This document shows, one piece after another, positions 53,169 through 61,770 of a stretch of 64,000 nt of DNA; the first letter of the stretch is position 1; every line of letters starts with the position of its first letter. Source of the stretch: Lentisphaera araneosa HTCC2155 (GTDB lineage: Bacteria; Verrucomicrobiota; Lentisphaeria; Lentisphaerales; Lentisphaeraceae). Under the pieces are notes generated by a model. That model worked only from the letters and a program-made list of their open reading frames with translations, was not told the DNA's origin and did no database searches. A program made the translations under genes and the position numbers. The stretch lies in contig NZ_ABCK01000004.1 of assembly GCF_000170755.1 (NCBI RefSeq), positions 278,513 to 342,512 of the forward strand, given 5' to 3'.

Positions 53169-54617
53169 ATGTTGCACAAATCTTTTCTTACAGGACTATT
53201 TTTACTCACTGGCTTATTCGGCCTTCAGGCCAATGAAAAACCCAATATTGTTCTCTATGTGGCCGATGACTTTGGGCTCGCAAGTATAAATGCTTTGGGT
53301 GCCGATGAAAAATTTGTACAGACTCCTAACCTCAATAAACTAACAGAAAACGGCATTAAATTCACCAATGCTTTCACCACAGCCTCCGTTTGTAGCCCTA
53401 CCCGTTACACAATGCTTACAGGTCAGTATTCCTGGAAAACACGACTCAAAAAAGGTGTGGTTAATAATAACGATCCCCTCATCATTTCGACTGAAACAAT
53501 CACCATGGGTAAAATGCTTCAATCTCAAGGCTATAGAACGGCAGCGGTCGGCAAATGGCATTTAGGTTACACTGATAAAAAGTTTGATAACCTACTCGGG
53601 AAAATTTACCCTGGGCCCAATGACGTGGGCTTTGATTATCACTTTGGCGTACCCAACAACCTGGATGACCTCCATAAAGTCTACATCGAAAATGATCGTA
53701 TCTACGGTCTGCGCTCAGACAAAATTGAAGCCTGGGGAGCGAGTTTTTATGGTGGTCAGTCCTACAAGGGTTACGATGCACCGCAAAGAGTTTGCGAAGA
53801 AGTCATGGACTACACGACACAGAAAGCTTTAGATTGGATCAAAAAAGATAAGTCCAAGCCCTTTTTTATGTATTACGCAGCCGCTGCAGTCCACCACCCT
53901 ATCACCCCTTCCAAAAGAATGAAAGGTAAAAGTGGCTCCGGTTTATATGGCGACTTCATCCAAGATTTAGATTATTCAGTAGGTCAATTTATCCAGGCTT
54001 TAGAACAAGAAGGTCTCATGGAAAATACCCTCTTTATTTTCACCAGTGATAATGGCGGAGATATCCCTGCCAGCAACAAAGACTGGCCCGAGTATCAGGC
54101 TTATGATATGGGTTTTCATTACAATGGCAAAACTCGTGGTGACAAACACCAAATATATGAAGGCGGTCTTAAAGTTCCCTTTATCATTCATTGGCCAAAA
54201 AAAGTTAAAAAAGGACAAGAATCAGACCACTTGGTAACAACGGCTGATTTCTTTAGTACATTTTCAGAAATTATTACTGGGCAACTCCCCCAAGCTCCAC
54301 AAATTGCACCGGATAGCTTTAGTTTTGCTCACCTGCTCATCGGTTCCCCAGAATCTGAAGTACGTCCTTCCCTTGTTCACCGCGATGCTCTTGGCCGTCA
54401 GGCTTTTCGAAAAGGAAAATGGAAACTGATAGATAATTACTTTCCCGAGAATGGTAAAAAGAAAGGAAACACACGCGGCAACAAAATGTTGTTTGATCTA
54501 AGTAAAGACCCTTTAGAGACAAATAACATATATAAGCAGTACCCCGAAATTGCCATGGAGTTGGAGAAAGAATTCAATACCATTCGCGAAGCAAAAAGCA
54601 GTCGATTACTTAAATAA
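53169..54617 (+). CDS. Secreted sulfatase (S1 family)
   Basis: A 482-residue sulfatase. Signal peptide to about LQA (residue 21); VADDFG metal site, CSPTR with Cys near residue 75, GKWHLGY, YYAAAAVHHPITPS, TSDNGGD, EGGLKVPFIIHWP and LFDLSKDPLETNNIY. An AGGAAACTC site precedes the ATG. It is a single gene transcription unit between repeat cluster i and the first sigma/kinase pair. The GTSA-like VSGQYSWKTRLKKG segment after the active site resembles arylsulfatase A-like enzymes. Substrate unknown. Confidence 0.92.
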   Translation: MLHKSFLTGLFLLTGLFGLQANEKPNIVLYVADDFGLASINALGADEKFVQTPNLNKLTENGIKFTNAFTTASVCSPTRYTMLTGQYSWKTRLKKGVVNNNDPLIISTETITMGKMLQSQGYRTAAVGKWHLGYTDKKFDNLLGKIYPGPNDVGFDYHFGVPNNLDDLHKVYIENDRIYGLRSDKIEAWGASFYGGQSYKGYDAPQRVCEEVMDYTTQKALDWIKKDKSKPFFMYYAAAAVHHPITPSKRMKGKSGSGLYGDFIQDLDYSVGQFIQALEQEGLMENTLFIFTSDNGGDIPASNKDWPEYQAYDMGFHYNGKTRGDKHQIYEGGLKVPFIIHWPKKVKKGQESDHLVTTADFFSTFSEIITGQLPQAPQIAPDSFSFAHLLIGSPESEVRPSLVHRDALGRQAFRKGKWKLIDNYFPENGKKKGNTRGNKMLFDLSKDPLETNNIYKQYPEIAMELEKEFNTIREAKSSRLLK

Positions 54618-54738
54618 TTTCATGAAATTTATCTATTAGCATTATAAAATAAGAGCATTTTTTACGATAAAGTCATTATAAAAAAATATTTATATGATTC
54701 TAAGTTTTATTTAAAAGCCCTAAAGGTTAAATTCCTAC

Positions 54739-55323
54739 ATGAATGATCAATGGAAAACAAAACTAACTCTTATAGAAAGAGCTAAAGCTGAACCCGAGGA
54801 TATAGATACCTGGGATGAGTTTATTAAGTTTTATGAACCCTTCATCATTATGCTTCTCAACAAACACAAAATAAACATCAGTAATCGTGATGATTTATGC
54901 CAAATCATTCTGCTTAAAATTTGGAAGTTTATTTCATCTTACACCAAGGAAAAAGCGCGCTTTAGAACTTGGCTTAGTACTTTAATTCGCAATGAAATAG
55001 TCACCTATATAAACAAAGCAAACAAGGATCGCCAAAGAGAATTTGAATATGATAAGCTCGACACGAACAATAAAACTAAGCTCGAGGAAAGCATTGAAAG
55101 CGAATGGCAGGAGCATCTAACCAATTTAGCCTTTGAAAGGCTGGAGAAAAAATTCTCCGAAAACTCAATGAAAGTCTTTACAATGAGTCTGGAAGGATAT
55201 AACACAGAAGATATTGCTAAAAAACTCGAGCTCAATAAAGAATCAGTCTTTGTATTGAGAAGCAAAGTAAAAACAGCCTTTAAAAAAGAAGTCGAAAATA
55301 TTCGTCGGCATATCGAGCTGTGA
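54739..55323 (+). CDS. ECF-type RNA polymerase sigma factor
   Basis: A 194-residue sigma-70-family factor of the ECF kind. Region 2 is seen at about residues 30-95 (INISNRDDLCQIILLKIWKFISSYTKEKARFRTWLSTLIRNEI), region 4 at about 140-190 (SMKVFTMSLEGYNTEDIAKKLELNKESVFVLRSKVKTAFKKE) with its helix-turn-helix. The start codon of the following kinase overlaps its stop (GTGA), so the two are translationally coupled. It is about 60 percent similar by eye to the factor at 58395 and starts with an almost identical segment (WKTKLTLIERAKAEPEDIDT). No shared promoter-like element stands before it. Planctomycete ECF factors are often controlled by adjacent Ser/Thr kinases. Confidence 0.9.
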   Translation: MNDQWKTKLTLIERAKAEPEDIDTWDEFIKFYEPFIIMLLNKHKINISNRDDLCQIILLKIWKFISSYTKEKARFRTWLSTLIRNEIVTYINKANKDRQREFEYDKLDTNNKTKLEESIESEWQEHLTNLAFERLEKKFSENSMKVFTMSLEGYNTEDIAKKLELNKESVFVLRSKVKTAFKKEVENIRRHIEL

Positions 55324-57158
55324 AAGAGGGCTCCAAACAATCTCTCATGGGTCTACTGAATGACCTAGATGACCCCTGGGAAGAGGAGAATCAACTTCCT
55401 AAAAAAGAAGAACAGGAAGCCCGCTACACTTATATTAAGCATATTGCCTCAGGCGGGCAGAAAAACATCTCTTCAGCTTTTGACACAAAACTTCATCGAA
55501 CTGTAGCTTTAGCTGAACTAAAGAGCGACCTTCCTGACCAGGAAACAGAGAGCTTTATTGAAGAGATTTTTTTAACGGCGTCTTTTCAACACCCAAACAT
55601 TATTAAAATTCTCGATTTTGGCATCCGCAAAGAGGATACACTCTTTTTTACTATGGAGCTTATGCTCAATAGTAATTTAAGAAATCATATAAAAAAGAAT
55701 GAAACTCCCGCTACTCAAAATTTAGAAATCTTTCTAAAGATTTGCGATGCCATAGCCTACGCTCATTCCAAGGGCGTTATTCACTTGGATTTAAAACCCG
55801 ATAATATTCAAATCGGAGCCTTTGGTGAAGTCCTAATTAGTGATTGGGGACTGAGTAAAAAACTAGGATCAGGCTTAAAAAATAGCAAAAGTCAGGGCAC
55901 TCCGGGATTTATGGCCCCTGAACAAACAGCTAGTGGGGCTGAATTAAGTTCTGCTACTGACATCTACAGTTTAGGAGCAATTCTAAGCTTTCTATTCTCT
56001 AAAGTTCCTGAAAACGAAATCCCACAGGGAATTCATGCGGTAATTAAAAAAGCAATGGCTCAGGACCCCGAAGAGCGATACCAAAAAGTTGAAGACCTAA
56101 AACATGAAATTAGCAATTTTATTGCGGGTTATTCTACCAATGCACAGCAGGCCGGTTTCATAAAAGAACTGCAATTGCTCATTCGTCGCAATAGCCAACT
56201 CTGCATAACCATATTTACATCTCTTATCTTAATCACTTGCTTAACGGCTTACTTTTTACTTAACCTTAAAGATAAAAATGTAAATCTTGCTCAGTCAATT
56301 GAAGAGCTGGAAATTACCGGTCGCAAACTCAGTAAATCGGTTATTCTGGAAAAGCAGTTGAATACGGAATTAGTGAATCGTGAGCTCAAGGTGGCTGAAA
56401 ATTTAATGCAGTACCCACTTTATTTTAGCTCACCGGCAAGCTCTTCACAAAAAGCACTCGATATTTATCTAAGACAGGAAAATACCCAAACCTTCAATAA
56501 AAAACTCTTAATAATCTTGTTAATAAGACAGGATTTTGATAAAATCCTTGAGCTTGAGCTAAAAGCGCCTGAAGAGCTTATGGAAATTATAGAAAAATTC
56601 GCCCAAAAGCCTAAGAGTGCTGATGGCGTCTTAAAGGAACTCAAGGATTTTGTAGAGCTTCTTCAAACGATGAATAACTTGCCAAATAAACCCTTTTCAA
56701 ATTTAAAAAAGGCATATATGGAGAGGGCTGTTTACTATAGTGATGATGTTGTAAAGCCCATCATCATGAGCCCCCTTATCATTAAACAACTGATAAAGAC
56801 CTGGAACCCCGACTGGGATACGAATAATTTATTCTACAGCATCCATAACTCCAGTCTAACTCTTAGAGGCCATGAACTGAGTGTACTTTCAGACAACTCC
56901 CCTTACTCTTCTCACTACAGCTTCCTACGCTTTCTTAAGTTTAAAAAATTGGATTTAAGAGAAAGTAATATTGCAGTAATGAGACATCTCAATGGCCTGG
57001 ACTTACAAACCCTGGATATAAGAGAAACTCAGGTTCAAAATCTACACCCACACAAGGCAACAAGAGATATTTCCACTGTGATTATAAACCCAGGTCAATT
57101 CCCCGAAGAATCCATCAATCATTTACCACCAGCCGTAAAAATCATACAAAGAAAATAA
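55320..57158 (+). CDS. Membrane-anchored Ser/Thr-kinase-like protein with atypical active site
   Basis: A 612-residue protein starting with GTG at 55320. The kinase domain (about 36-270) has glycine loop ASGGQKN (Lys 48), beta-3 VALAEL where the catalytic Lys is Ala (residue 65), HLDLKPDN (Leu for the Arg of HRD), DWG for DFG (Asp 175) and GTPGFMAPE. The catalytic Asp and metal Asp are kept. One transmembrane helix at about 294-314, a coiled coil (about 316-350) and a C-terminal domain of about 260 residues with leucine-rich-like segments (HLNGLDLQTLDIRETQVQNLHP) follow. Coupled to the ECF sigma gene by a 4-bp overlap. Either an active kinase using the loop Lys, as in WNK kinases, or a pseudokinase sensor. 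Confidence 0.85.
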   Translation: MKEGSKQSLMGLLNDLDDPWEEENQLPKKEEQEARYTYIKHIASGGQKNISSAFDTKLHRTVALAELKSDLPDQETESFIEEIFLTASFQHPNIIKILDFGIRKEDTLFFTMELMLNSNLRNHIKKNETPATQNLEIFLKICDAIAYAHSKGVIHLDLKPDNIQIGAFGEVLISDWGLSKKLGSGLKNSKSQGTPGFMAPEQTASGAELSSATDIYSLGAILSFLFSKVPENEIPQGIHAVIKKAMAQDPEERYQKVEDLKHEISNFIAGYSTNAQQAGFIKELQLLIRRNSQLCITIFTSLILITCLTAYFLLNLKDKNVNLAQSIEELEITGRKLSKSVILEKQLNTELVNRELKVAENLMQYPLYFSSPASSSQKALDIYLRQENTQTFNKKLLIILLIRQDFDKILELELKAPEELMEIIEKFAQKPKSADGVLKELKDFVELLQTMNNLPNKPFSNLKKAYMERAVYYSDDVVKPIIMSPLIIKQLIKTWNPDWDTNNLFYSIHNSSLTLRGHELSVLSDNSPYSSHYSFLRFLKFKKLDLRESNIAVMRHLNGLDLQTLDIRETQVQNLHPHKATRDISTVIINPGQFPEESINHLPPAVKIIQRK

Positions 57159-57501
57159 TCTTGCTTAAAACCTAAAACTTATCGAAAATTAATACTTTCA
57201 CTTTCAATTCTTTTTCAAATTAAGCTTACAAGTTTTTGCTAATTTCGCATTGATGAGTTAAGAGAACGTACTAAAAAACCAGCTGTGCCAATGCGTTCTG
57301 TAAACCTATTCCTGAAGCATTTTCCACATTGTCAGCATTTCTGTTGAAGTGATTAATGGATCACAATTATTGAAGTCTCTTTTCTTGAGCTTACTCATTA
57401 GTAGACCCAGAAAAATAGATCATTCAGGGTCGATTAGATAAAGTCACCATTCTATATTTGAAGAGTTTAGTACCTTTCTTTAAAACTAGCGTATTTTTTT
57501 A
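57159..57501. other. Gap with an unidentified short coding-like stretch
   Basis: A short open stretch at about 57248-57346 on the plus strand reads RIDELRERTKKPAVPMRSVN and on to LFLKHFPHCQHFC before a TGA. It has no start and no assignable family; it may be leftover of a transposase or other gene. The remainder shows nothing recognisable. Confidence 0.35.
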
Positions 57502-58098
57502 TTAATTTTTTGGTTTAGCCAAGGTATCTTCGAAGGGTTTGGTTCGGGGACATATGATATATTTCCAGGTCTTGGGAATTGAACTTCTGAGCTTTTCCAT
57601 TTGCGTCTCAAATTCCGGGTTGTTGGCTAAGTTGGTATATTCTTTTGGATCTTTGCTAATATCATAAAATTCTTCGGAACCATCGGCATAGCGAATGAGT
57701 TTCCATTGATTCTGTCTCACAGCAAAATTCCCCGGGCCGAAACTGATCAGAACAGGTTTATCCCATGCGACATCTTTCTCCTTCAGCAGAGGACTTATAC
57801 TATTACCATCTAATTCTTGAGATAAATCTAAGTTACAGAGATCAACAAGGCTTGGGTAGATGTCTTGTAAACTCACTGGATCATTGATAAGTTTTGCTTC
57901 TTTCATCCCAGGCATTTTAATGATGAAAGGGACTCTGGTTCCCTGCTCCCAAAGGGACATTTTGCGCCAGTGCTCTTTTTCTCCCAGGTGCCAGCCATGG
58001 TCACTCCAAAGGATGACAATAGTATTTTTTGTATAGGGTGATTCTTCCAGAGCTTTAAGGACTCTCCCCACATTGTAATCGGCGTAGGAACCATAGGC
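57502..58098 (-). pseudogene. C-terminal half of an iduronate-2-sulfatase-like sulfatase
   Basis: The minus strand from 58098 reads AYGSYADYNVGRVLKALEES, then WSDHGWHLGEKEHW, WEQGTRVPFIIKMPGM, LVDLCNLDLSQELDG, and FYDISKDPKEYTNLANNPEF. This is the second half of a sulfatase of the IDS-like group (DHG metal motif as in the 61771 enzyme). The N-terminal half with the metal Asp pair and catalytic Cys is absent, and the frame is closed by TGA at 58099-58101. It is abutted by a phosphodiesterase/PhoD-like start segment (58100-58231), making a chimera of two gene ends. Confidence 0.85.
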
Positions 58099-58099
58099 T

Positions 58100-58231
58100 C
58101 ACAGCATCATCTTGTATATCACCCAACATGGGGCCACTAATTAAATTTAAGCCCTTAGATTTAGCAATATTTGATATTGCGGGATCACTTAATAGGGCAT
58201 TTATTTGAAATTTCTTGAGCTAACTAATCAT
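58100..58231 (-). pseudogene. N-terminal fragment of a PhoD-like alkaline phosphatase/phosphodiesterase
   Basis: From an ATG at 58231 with AAAGGA upstream, the frame has TAG as codon 4, then KKFQINALLSDPAISN, IAKSKGLNLISGPMLGDIQD and DAVSLWF. The GPMLG-(x)-AVSLW segment is characteristic of the N-terminal fibronectin-like part of PhoD-type phosphatases. It ends at the junction with the sulfatase half. Not functional. Confidence 0.6.
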
Positions 58232-58394
58232 AATTGATCCTTTTATATGCAATTTTCCGTCATATATAAAGTCATTTTAGAAAACTTAATGAGCTGTGGT
58301 GGAAAAATTCAAGTTTGAATAGCACAGTATATTAATTTGCTGGAAGTTTATAAATTTCATTTTCTCTTTTTAACTCCAACTGCTAAAGTTCTGA

Positions 58395-58982
58395 ATGACT
58401 GATCAATGGAAAACTAAGCTCACTCTAATTGAAAGAGCCAAAACCGAACCCGAGGATATTGAAACTTGGGAAGAGTTCGTAAGATTTTATGAGCCCTTCA
58501 TTGGCATGGTTCTCAACAAACATAGAGTTGACTACAGTGCCAAGGACGATATATCTCAAGTTATCCTTTTACAGATATGGAAGTCCATCCCCAGCTACAA
58601 TAAAGAAAAAGCCGGCTTTCGAACTTGGTTAAGCACCATTATTCGCAATGCCATTGCAAGGCATTACAATAAAATCAACGCTACTAAGCAACGCGAAAAC
58701 GCTTATCATGAGCTCGATAATAAGACCTCAGCCGATGGCCTTGAAGAAATTATTGAGAGTGAATGGAAGGGCTACCTCACAAAACTTGCTTTTGAACGAC
58801 TGCGTGAATCCTTTTCAGAAAGCTCCATTCAGGTCTTTTTCCTAAGCCTTGAGGGCAAAGACAGCGATACCATTGCCGATGAACTCGAGCTGACTAAAGA
58901 TAGTGTCTTTGTACTTCGCAGCCGCGTTAAAAAAGCCTTTAAGAAAGAAGTGGAAAATATTCGTAGGCACCTAGAACTTTGA
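58395..58982 (+). CDS. ECF-type RNA polymerase sigma factor (paralogue)
   Basis: A 195-residue ECF sigma factor: region 2 VDYSAKDDISQVILLQIWKSIPSYNKEKAGFRTWLSTIIRNAI, region 4 SSIQVFFLSLEGKDSDTIADELELTKDSVFVLRSRVKKAFKKE. It is a clear paralogue of the factor at 54739, with the same length, the same first residues and the same overlap architecture with a kinase gene. The start ATG at 58395 has no strong ribosome site. The two copies flank the sulfatase/PhoD chimera, so a segmental duplication with later loss in between is likely. No shared promoter-like element stands before it. Confidence 0.9.
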   Translation: MTDQWKTKLTLIERAKTEPEDIETWEEFVRFYEPFIGMVLNKHRVDYSAKDDISQVILLQIWKSIPSYNKEKAGFRTWLSTIIRNAIARHYNKINATKQRENAYHELDNKTSADGLEEIIESEWKGYLTKLAFERLRESFSESSIQVFFLSLEGKDSDTIADELELTKDSVFVLRSRVKKAFKKEVENIRRHLEL

Positions 58983-60808
58983 GTCAGGAATTCCCAGATT
59001 CACTCGACACCTTTCTTTTCGATGATCAGGATGATTGGGCAGAAAAAAATCCCCTATCCAAAAGAGATGATTCACGTTACACAGATGTAATTCTAATTGC
59101 ATCAGGTGGTCAAAAAAACATTTACTCGGCTCATGACACAAAACTTGATAGAGAGGTCGCTCTTGCTGAACTACAAGAAGACATCCCAGAACGAGAAGCC
59201 GAAAGTTTCATTAATGAAATTTTTCTAACCGCTTCTTTTCAGCACCCAAACATCATTAAAATCCTGGATTTCGGTATACGAAAAGAAGACACACCCTATT
59301 TCACTATGGAGTTAATGCAGAATAGTACTCTTAATGATTATATAAAAAAGCAGCAGCAAAACTCACCCAAAAACTTGGAGATTTTCCTCAAAATTTGTGA
59401 TGCAATTTCCTATGCTCATTCCAAAGGGGTCATTCATCTGGATCTAAAACCAGCTAATATCCAGGTCGGCTCACACGGTGAAGTTCTCATCAGTGATTGG
59501 GGACTTAGTAAAAAAATTGAACCAAATCTAAAATGTAAAAGCAAAAGAGGCACACCGGGTTTCATGGCTCCTGAACAGGTGAGCATTGGTGCTTTACTAG
59601 GACCTGCCACTGATATTTACAGTCTCGGAACCTTACTGAAATTCCTGTACTCCAAAACTCCGGAAGACAAAATTCCGCAAAGCATTTCTGCAGTCATTAA
59701 AAAAGCCATGGCTCAAGAAGCAAACCTACGTTATAGCAAAGTGCAAGAACTCCAAAACGAAATCAGTAATTTTATGGGAGGCTTCGCAACTGCTGCTGAA
59801 GATGCCGGCTTTCTGAAAGAACTTAAATTACTCTTTCGTCGTAATCTCCAGCTCTGCTGGACAATTATTATCGCTTTTTTCCTCATAACTGGCATTTCCT
59901 CCTACCTGCTCATGAACCTCAAAGACAAGAACATTTCTCTCGCTGAAGCGGTTTTAAAACTGGAAAAGACCGGCAGAGAACTACAGGATTCAGTACACAA
60001 AGAGAAAAGGCTTAATACTGAACTTAAGGAAAGGGAATTAAGCATTGCAAAAAACCTTATGCTCTACCCTGTTTTCTTCAGCTCCCCCGCCCAGTCATCT
60101 CAGCAGGCCTTGGAAATTTATAAGCGTCAGAAATCTGCAAAATATTTCCATAAAGAAATATTTATGATCTACATGATCAGACAGGATTTTGAATCGATCT
60201 TAAAGGAAGAGATTAAGGCCCCGTACGAGCTCATACGCATAGCTCAACAATTTAATAAAATGCCCAAAAGACCTGATGGCTTACTTAAAGATCGCATGGA
60301 TTTTATAAACTTACTACATTCCGTCAATAAGCTACCAGATAACTTTGTGGAATTTAAACAGCAATTCATGGAAAGAGCCGTGTGTTATCGCAACGATGTC
60401 GAAAAACCCATTACCATGAGCCATAACGTCGTCAAACAAATTATAAAAACATGGAATCCGAACTGGGACCTCAATAAGATAGATTATAATTTAGAAAAAA
60501 TGACTCTCCTATTAAGAGGAGAAAAATTAACTCGGCTTAACAATGAAGATCCTTGGTCATCACGGCTGTGTTTTTTACGATTCCTCAAAATCAATCATCT
60601 CGATCTCAAGCATACAGGAATCAATTCCCTTAGCAACATAAGGGGAATGGAAGTCGAAAGTGTTGATGTACGTTTTACCCCTGTTTACGATTTACACCCC
60701 CATGAATCCACAAGAGATATTAATGTGGCCATCATTAGACCTGGCCAATTTAACGAAGACGCGCTCAGTCATTTACCCCCTGCAGTAAAAATTATTGAAA
60801 AAAAGTAA
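58979..60808 (+). CDS. Membrane-anchored Ser/Thr-kinase-like protein with atypical active site (paralogue)
   Basis: A 609-residue paralogue of the 55320 protein, starting with TTG that overlaps the sigma stop (TTGA). Kinase features: ASGGQKN (Lys 46), VALAEL with Ala 63 where Lys is expected, HLDLKPAN, DWG, GTPGFMAPE. A transmembrane helix (WTIIIAFFLITGISSYLLMNL) at about 298-318 precedes a coiled coil and the same about 260-residue C-terminal domain ending HLPPAVKIIEKK. The residue after AEL is Gln here and Lys in the other copy, so that Lys cannot be the conserved one. Probably regulates its sigma partner in response to an extracellular or periplasmic signal. Confidence 0.85.
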   Translation: MSQEFPDSLDTFLFDDQDDWAEKNPLSKRDDSRYTDVILIASGGQKNIYSAHDTKLDREVALAELQEDIPEREAESFINEIFLTASFQHPNIIKILDFGIRKEDTPYFTMELMQNSTLNDYIKKQQQNSPKNLEIFLKICDAISYAHSKGVIHLDLKPANIQVGSHGEVLISDWGLSKKIEPNLKCKSKRGTPGFMAPEQVSIGALLGPATDIYSLGTLLKFLYSKTPEDKIPQSISAVIKKAMAQEANLRYSKVQELQNEISNFMGGFATAAEDAGFLKELKLLFRRNLQLCWTIIIAFFLITGISSYLLMNLKDKNISLAEAVLKLEKTGRELQDSVHKEKRLNTELKERELSIAKNLMLYPVFFSSPAQSSQQALEIYKRQKSAKYFHKEIFMIYMIRQDFESILKEEIKAPYELIRIAQQFNKMPKRPDGLLKDRMDFINLLHSVNKLPDNFVEFKQQFMERAVCYRNDVEKPITMSHNVVKQIIKTWNPNWDLNKIDYNLEKMTLLLRGEKLTRLNNEDPWSSRLCFLRFLKINHLDLKHTGINSLSNIRGMEVESVDVRFTPVYDLHPHESTRDINVAIIRPGQFNEDALSHLPPAVKIIEKK

Positions 60809-60815
60809 CTTATCC

Positions 60816-60843
60816 ATTAAGGTTTGTAATACGACTTGATATC
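60816..60843 (+). promoter_or_regulatory. Possible shared promoter-like element before the second pseudopilin
   Basis: ATTAA at 60816-60820 and 16 bases as usual, but the second half is TGATATC (60837-60843), a poor match to CAGTATA. Listed because position and spacing fit. Confidence 0.35.
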
Positions 60844-60880
60844 TGTCTGTGAATTAACGCTAAATTATGGGTTATAAATA

Positions 60881-61564
60881 ATGAAAAACAAACATTTCAC
60901 ATTGATTGAATTACTCGTCGTCATTGCTATCATTGGTATCCTTGCTTCACTTCTATTACCAAGTCTTGGAAAAGCTAGAAAGACATCAAAAACAGTGGTA
61001 TCAAAAAATAATTTAAAACAACTCTATACTGGTGTTTTAATGTATGCTGATAACTACGATGGCACTATTTGTTACCCCATCAATAATCCCTACCCAATTG
61101 CTGCTGGTTTCGTTCATTGGAGACGTCTAATTTATGAAGACATGACTGGTACTAAATTTTCATTAGACCCAAGTGCGGCCGACGAAATGGCGGTATCCAA
61201 TTACGATAATTTATTAAATTGCCCGATAGTCAGAGAAAATCGTGACGAAACTATTCACAATGCTGCAGGCGAAGGCGACTACTCAATGAATCGATATTTT
61301 CAGAATGACACTCAAGCAAAACTCAATAATTTGACTGGCCTAGGAAAAATTGAGCCCTTTATGACGCCTGGTGGTGGCCAGGCCAATGAAACAACAGCAG
61401 CTATTATCTATTCCTCCAATCAGCTAAATACTCGTACAGGAATAGGGTACTATTACAATGGGAAAAGTTTTGGCTCATATATTGACGGAAGCATTTTAGA
61501 TTTCAGTTATTCATATGGGGCATATATTCACTCAGATATAGCTTTAAAACAAAATTTTAAATAA
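60881..61564 (+). CDS. Type II secretion-like pseudopilin
   Basis: A 227-residue protein with a textbook prepilin leader, MKNKHFTLIELLVVIAIIGILASLLLPSLGKARKTSK, including the conserved Glu at mature position 5 and the hydrophobic spine. The rest (NNLKQLYTGVLMYADNYDGTICYP ... DYSMNRYFQND ... SFGSYIDGSIL) parallels the pseudopilin at 24202, with about the same length. Large families of such proteins are typical of Lentisphaerota; their role is not known. It follows the second kinase gene after 72 bp. Confidence 0.87.
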   Translation: MKNKHFTLIELLVVIAIIGILASLLLPSLGKARKTSKTVVSKNNLKQLYTGVLMYADNYDGTICYPINNPYPIAAGFVHWRRLIYEDMTGTKFSLDPSAADEMAVSNYDNLLNCPIVRENRDETIHNAAGEGDYSMNRYFQNDTQAKLNNLTGLGKIEPFMTPGGGQANETTAAIIYSSNQLNTRTGIGYYYNGKSFGSYIDGSILDFSYSYGAYIHSDIALKQNFK

Positions 61565-61677
61565 GAAATAATTCAAAGAAAACAGCATTTTAAAAACACT
61601 TCACCCTGTGAGTAGTATGCATGAAAACAATCAGTTTTCTTGGTGGCTGAGAGTAATATCTGTCGACTTAATCATAT

Positions 61678-61767
61678 AAACTAGGTAAGAAAACATTTTC
61701 CCGGCTTTTGGGTGGACTCCTAATTTAACTATTTGATTGCCGGGTCCTTTAATTTTAAACTAGGTAA
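61678..61767 (+). repeat. Leader hairpin bounded by 11-bp direct repeats
   Basis: AAACTAGGTAA occurs at 61678-61688 and again at 61757-61767. Between them CCCGGC (61700-61705) pairs with GCCGGG (61739-61744), with a T-rich tail after it. The whole precedes the start codon at 61771, so it forms the untranslated leader. It may be a small insertion with a target duplication or a regulatory stem-loop. Confidence 0.6.
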
Positions 61768-61770
61768 ACT

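Noticed and set aside
57248..57346. Possible transposase remnant
   Set aside because: The short open stretch has no start and no motif that I can assign, so it is only mentioned in the gap entry.
58325..58345. Shared promoter-like element before the second sigma gene
   Set aside because: CAGTATA is present but no ATTAA stands 16 bases upstream.
61640..61680. TPP riboswitch, from GGCTGAGAGTAATATCTG-like sequence
   Set aside because: Only the CTGAGA part fits; the second conserved arm is missing and the downstream gene is a sulfatase.
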